A stretch of DNA of 64,000 bases from contig OMYB01000002.1 of assembly GCA_900315155.1 (NCBI GenBank), forward strand, positions 248,001 to 312,000, written 5' to 3'. Position 1 is the first letter of the stretch. Every line of letters begins with the position of its first letter. The DNA is from an uncultured Selenomonadales bacterium (GTDB lineage Bacteria > Bacillota > Negativicutes > Selenomonadales > Selenomonadaceae). Below are positions 61,942 through 64,000 of this stretch, one piece after another. The notes under the pieces are model-generated. The model worked only from the letters and a program-made list of their open reading frames with translations, had not been told where the DNA came from and did not search any database. The translations under genes were made by a program, and so were the position numbers.

Positions 61942-63891
61942 ATGGAAAAGAAAACAGGATTTGACGTATCGACCATACGAAGATGCCTGCATGATGTCGT
62001 GAGAAAAATTTTGCTGACGTCATATCCAGAGACGAAGGCTGAGAATAAGCAAAATTGTTCAGATATGCCAATCGGCTATCCGCAGAAATTATATGTTAAG
62101 GGGAATGGCAGTCCTTGCTTGCTAGACTTGCCGAAGGTGTATCTTGTGATGCATTCCGACTGGGAGAAGAATGTTGAGGAGTGCATAAACGACGAGAGCG
62201 ATGACACCGTCCGAGAGAAAATGAAACGCGGCAGGGATAACGTTGTGCCTTATGTTTTGGCGTATTATGAGATGAAAGTTCGATACGAAACGCAATCCTT
62301 TCTAGAGGATACGATCGATACGCTCTATGAGCAATTTATAGAGTTGCGGAACGAATTTCGGGATGTACGAAAGATAGAAGCGGTAAGTGAAAAACAGAAA
62401 ACACTAGTCTGGATGGTAAAGTCATTGATTATGCAGATGGGAATACTACGAGGTAAAGTGTATTCCTTCATTTTGGAAAATTGGCAGTGGATGGAAGGAC
62501 TGCCGATGATCAGGGAGGATTGGTTGATTAGATGCGAATCTGATGAGGAAAAGAAAATCGCCATTTTTGAAAATTTCAAGTCGAGATGGATTCGTGAACT
62601 CAAAAACATCATTGATACGAAACAGTTGCAGGAGATATCCGGGCAGACGGATGCTGATGCCCAGCGGAGCAAGAAAATAAAAGAGATTTTGGAATTACAT
62701 AAGCAAATTTTTTACGGAACGCAGAAAATTTACTTTTCCAATTTGATTAGAGAATATCATGAAGAGGATTGGCTTGAGCTTCCGTATGCTCAGAACGTTT
62801 TATTATCGATGAAGTACGGTGCTAGCTCTTGCTTCAACTTGGAGGCAGTCTTATGTTTTTTGTTTTGTCATCAGGTGACGCTTCCTAAGGTTCTTGGCCA
62901 CCTGATAGAAAGGCAAGAAGCTTTCTTTGATGATATCTATGAGGTGATGGTTCATAAGAGTGGTAGGATACGCGAGCTGTTTGAATATGATGGGATTGAT
63001 TTAGAAGTAGCAGCAGATAATCAAGGATGGGAACTGTTAGCTGGACCGGAGGCAAAAGCGATTAAAACCTATAAACATAGTCTGATAAGTCTCAAGGAGC
63101 TGTTGATACTGCATGAGATTATCGGATCTGAAAATAGGTGTAAATCTGTAAACCTCTTACTCTCATATTATCTAAAGATATTAGGTGAGACGAAGGTACC
63201 GTATTTCTCGTATGATCAACGGCAATGTATCCTCAGCGAATTTTTGCAGAAAACGGGAATGAAGAAAGAGGATTTTGCGAAATTGTTCAACATATCGCCC
63301 GCATCCGTTTATCGGAAATGCAACGATGGAACGTTGTATACGGAGCCGCTGTTTTCCGTCTACTGGATGGCGGTCACAGGATTTACGTACGATTACCTTC
63401 GCGGCGATACGACGCTCAAAAGTTATGGACAAGACCCAACTGGGCAGCGTAAAAATCATTATCTATGGGCAGCGATGCTTCAGAAGGGAGCTTCCGAGGG
63501 CATCCTCAAAGTGGCAAAAGATTTCATAGCATTCAAGTATGATTTAACGAAAAAGGATTCTCCGTATCTTGCCTATCGACATCCGTTATGGTCAAAAATT
63601 GATCAAGAGATAGATGGCCGAATCAATAAAATCGTAGACTTATTGGCACAAAGGAGAAAAGCAGCAGGGCATAGCATTAACAACAAAAACAATGCAATCA
63701 TCTATGGACAGCTTCAGTCGAACCGTGGAGAGAAGGAAAAACAAGAGCCTGTGGGAGACCCGTTGCAAGCCGAACAATATCAATCCTTCTTGACCTGCTT
63801 GGACACGGTCGTAGATTTGTTGGAGAAAGAGACGAAGAAGACGTTCCCTGACGTTGCAAAAAAGGAGCCGTCGGATGAGGCTCCCAAATGA
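61942..63891 (+). CDS. Unknown 649-residue cargo protein
   Basis: A large soluble, mostly helical protein that I do not recognise. Residues ~105-260 are rich in charged helices. A helix-turn-helix-like segment lies near residues 430-460 (FLQKTGMKKEDFAKLFNISP, ASVYRKCNDG). The C-terminus is Lys/Glu-rich and likely disordered. It is on the opposite strand to the element core, is visibly more A/T-rich than the chromosomal genes in this window, and stands at the far side of the divergent promoter, which is where cargo or regulatory genes of such elements sit. No catalytic motif is evident. Candidate roles are element regulator or defence cargo. Ribosome site GAGGCGAG. Confidence 0.75.
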   Translation: MEKKTGFDVSTIRRCLHDVVRKILLTSYPETKAENKQNCSDMPIGYPQKLYVKGNGSPCLLDLPKVYLVMHSDWEKNVEECINDESDDTVREKMKRGRDNVVPYVLAYYEMKVRYETQSFLEDTIDTLYEQFIELRNEFRDVRKIEAVSEKQKTLVWMVKSLIMQMGILRGKVYSFILENWQWMEGLPMIREDWLIRCESDEEKKIAIFENFKSRWIRELKNIIDTKQLQEISGQTDADAQRSKKIKEILELHKQIFYGTQKIYFSNLIREYHEEDWLELPYAQNVLLSMKYGASSCFNLEAVLCFLFCHQVTLPKVLGHLIERQEAFFDDIYEVMVHKSGRIRELFEYDGIDLEVAADNQGWELLAGPEAKAIKTYKHSLISLKELLILHEIIGSENRCKSVNLLLSYYLKILGETKVPYFSYDQRQCILSEFLQKTGMKKEDFAKLFNISPASVYRKCNDGTLYTEPLFSVYWMAVTGFTYDYLRGDTTLKSYGQDPTGQRKNHYLWAAMLQKGASEGILKVAKDFIAFKYDLTKKDSPYLAYRHPLWSKIDQEIDGRINKIVDLLAQRRKAAGHSINNKNNAIIYGQLQSNRGEKEKQEPVGDPLQAEQYQSFLTCLDTVVDLLEKETKKTFPDVAKKEPSDEAPK

Positions 63892-64000
63892 TGGTGTCCC
63901 CGTTGTCCGTCCCGTCCGCGTGATAGAAAATCGTGTGAGCCTAGGAATATCAAGGCTTGATAACAGGCGGACAGGAAGGACAGGAGGACAAAGAGGATAG
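63892..64000. repeat. Repeats at the right window edge
   Basis: AGGAATATCAAGGC at 63943-63956 repeats exactly the 14 bases that follow the tRNA fragment at 57011-57024, and here forms the palindrome TATCAAGGCTTGATA. GGACAGGA-type iterations follow at about 63970-63995, and TGTCCGTCCCGTCCGC at ~63906-63921 is nearly their reverse complement. Confidence 0.6.

Overview
The window most likely comes from a Selenomonas-like member of the Negativicutes (Bacillota with an outer membrane). This is inferred from the gene content: strong AGGAGG-type ribosome sites and Firmicute-type galactose genes sit beside flagellar L-ring and P-ring genes (flgH, flgI), which only a diderm cell needs. The mbl-flgF-flgG order matches mbl-flhO-flhP of Firmicutes. 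No 16S rRNA or other taxonomic marker is present, so the genus is a guess.

Layout. 1-4.5 kb: end of a branched-chain amino-acid ABC transporter locus (livJ, livH, start of livM), a secreted 3D-domain protein, a secreted GH84 hexosaminidase and tRNA-Arg(CCT). 4.8-19.9 kb: a long minus-strand block of nine tightly packed genes behind a WYL-domain regulator. They encode an Hsp70-like ATPase, a HerA/FtsK-like ATPase, coiled-coil proteins, two glycine-rich membrane proteins and several proteins I do not recognise. This block, with a perfect operator-like inverted repeat in front of the regulator, is the best candidate in the window for an undescribed system, probably a conflict or defence system. 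An LRAT-like protein and a RelE/RelB-type toxin-antitoxin pair lie directly upstream. 21.5-43 kb: chromosomal core genes: cstA, an Old Yellow Enzyme, murA, an S55 peptidase, an AMIN/phosphodiester-glycosidase protein, flgJIHAGF, mbl, a lactate/2-hydroxyacid dehydrogenase, sucCD, galM, a short flagellin, a glucosaminidase with TPRs and tRNA-Gly(CCC).

43-51 kb: a galactan-use locus. A GH53 endo-galactanase and a small binding protein release and bind beta-1,4-galactan, and galK, galE, galT and galM feed galactose into the Leloir pathway. A LacI/GalR-type repressor is encoded in the operon, and LacI-type operator motifs recur in front of galK, galE and galM. 50.9-57 kb: a flavodoxin-like gene and moaC, then narI, narJ, narH and a truncated narG.

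57-64 kb: an integrative element with a tyrosine recombinase, excisionase, RNase H N-domain-like protein, P-loop primase/helicase-like protein and an unknown 649-residue cargo gene. Its end carries the 3' half of a tRNA-Arg(TCT) gene joined straight onto narG codons, so the element seems to have entered narG at a secondary site and removed about the first 480 codons from the reading frame. The other end of the element lies outside the window. No CRISPR array, rRNA, complete insertion sequence or phage structural gene was seen.
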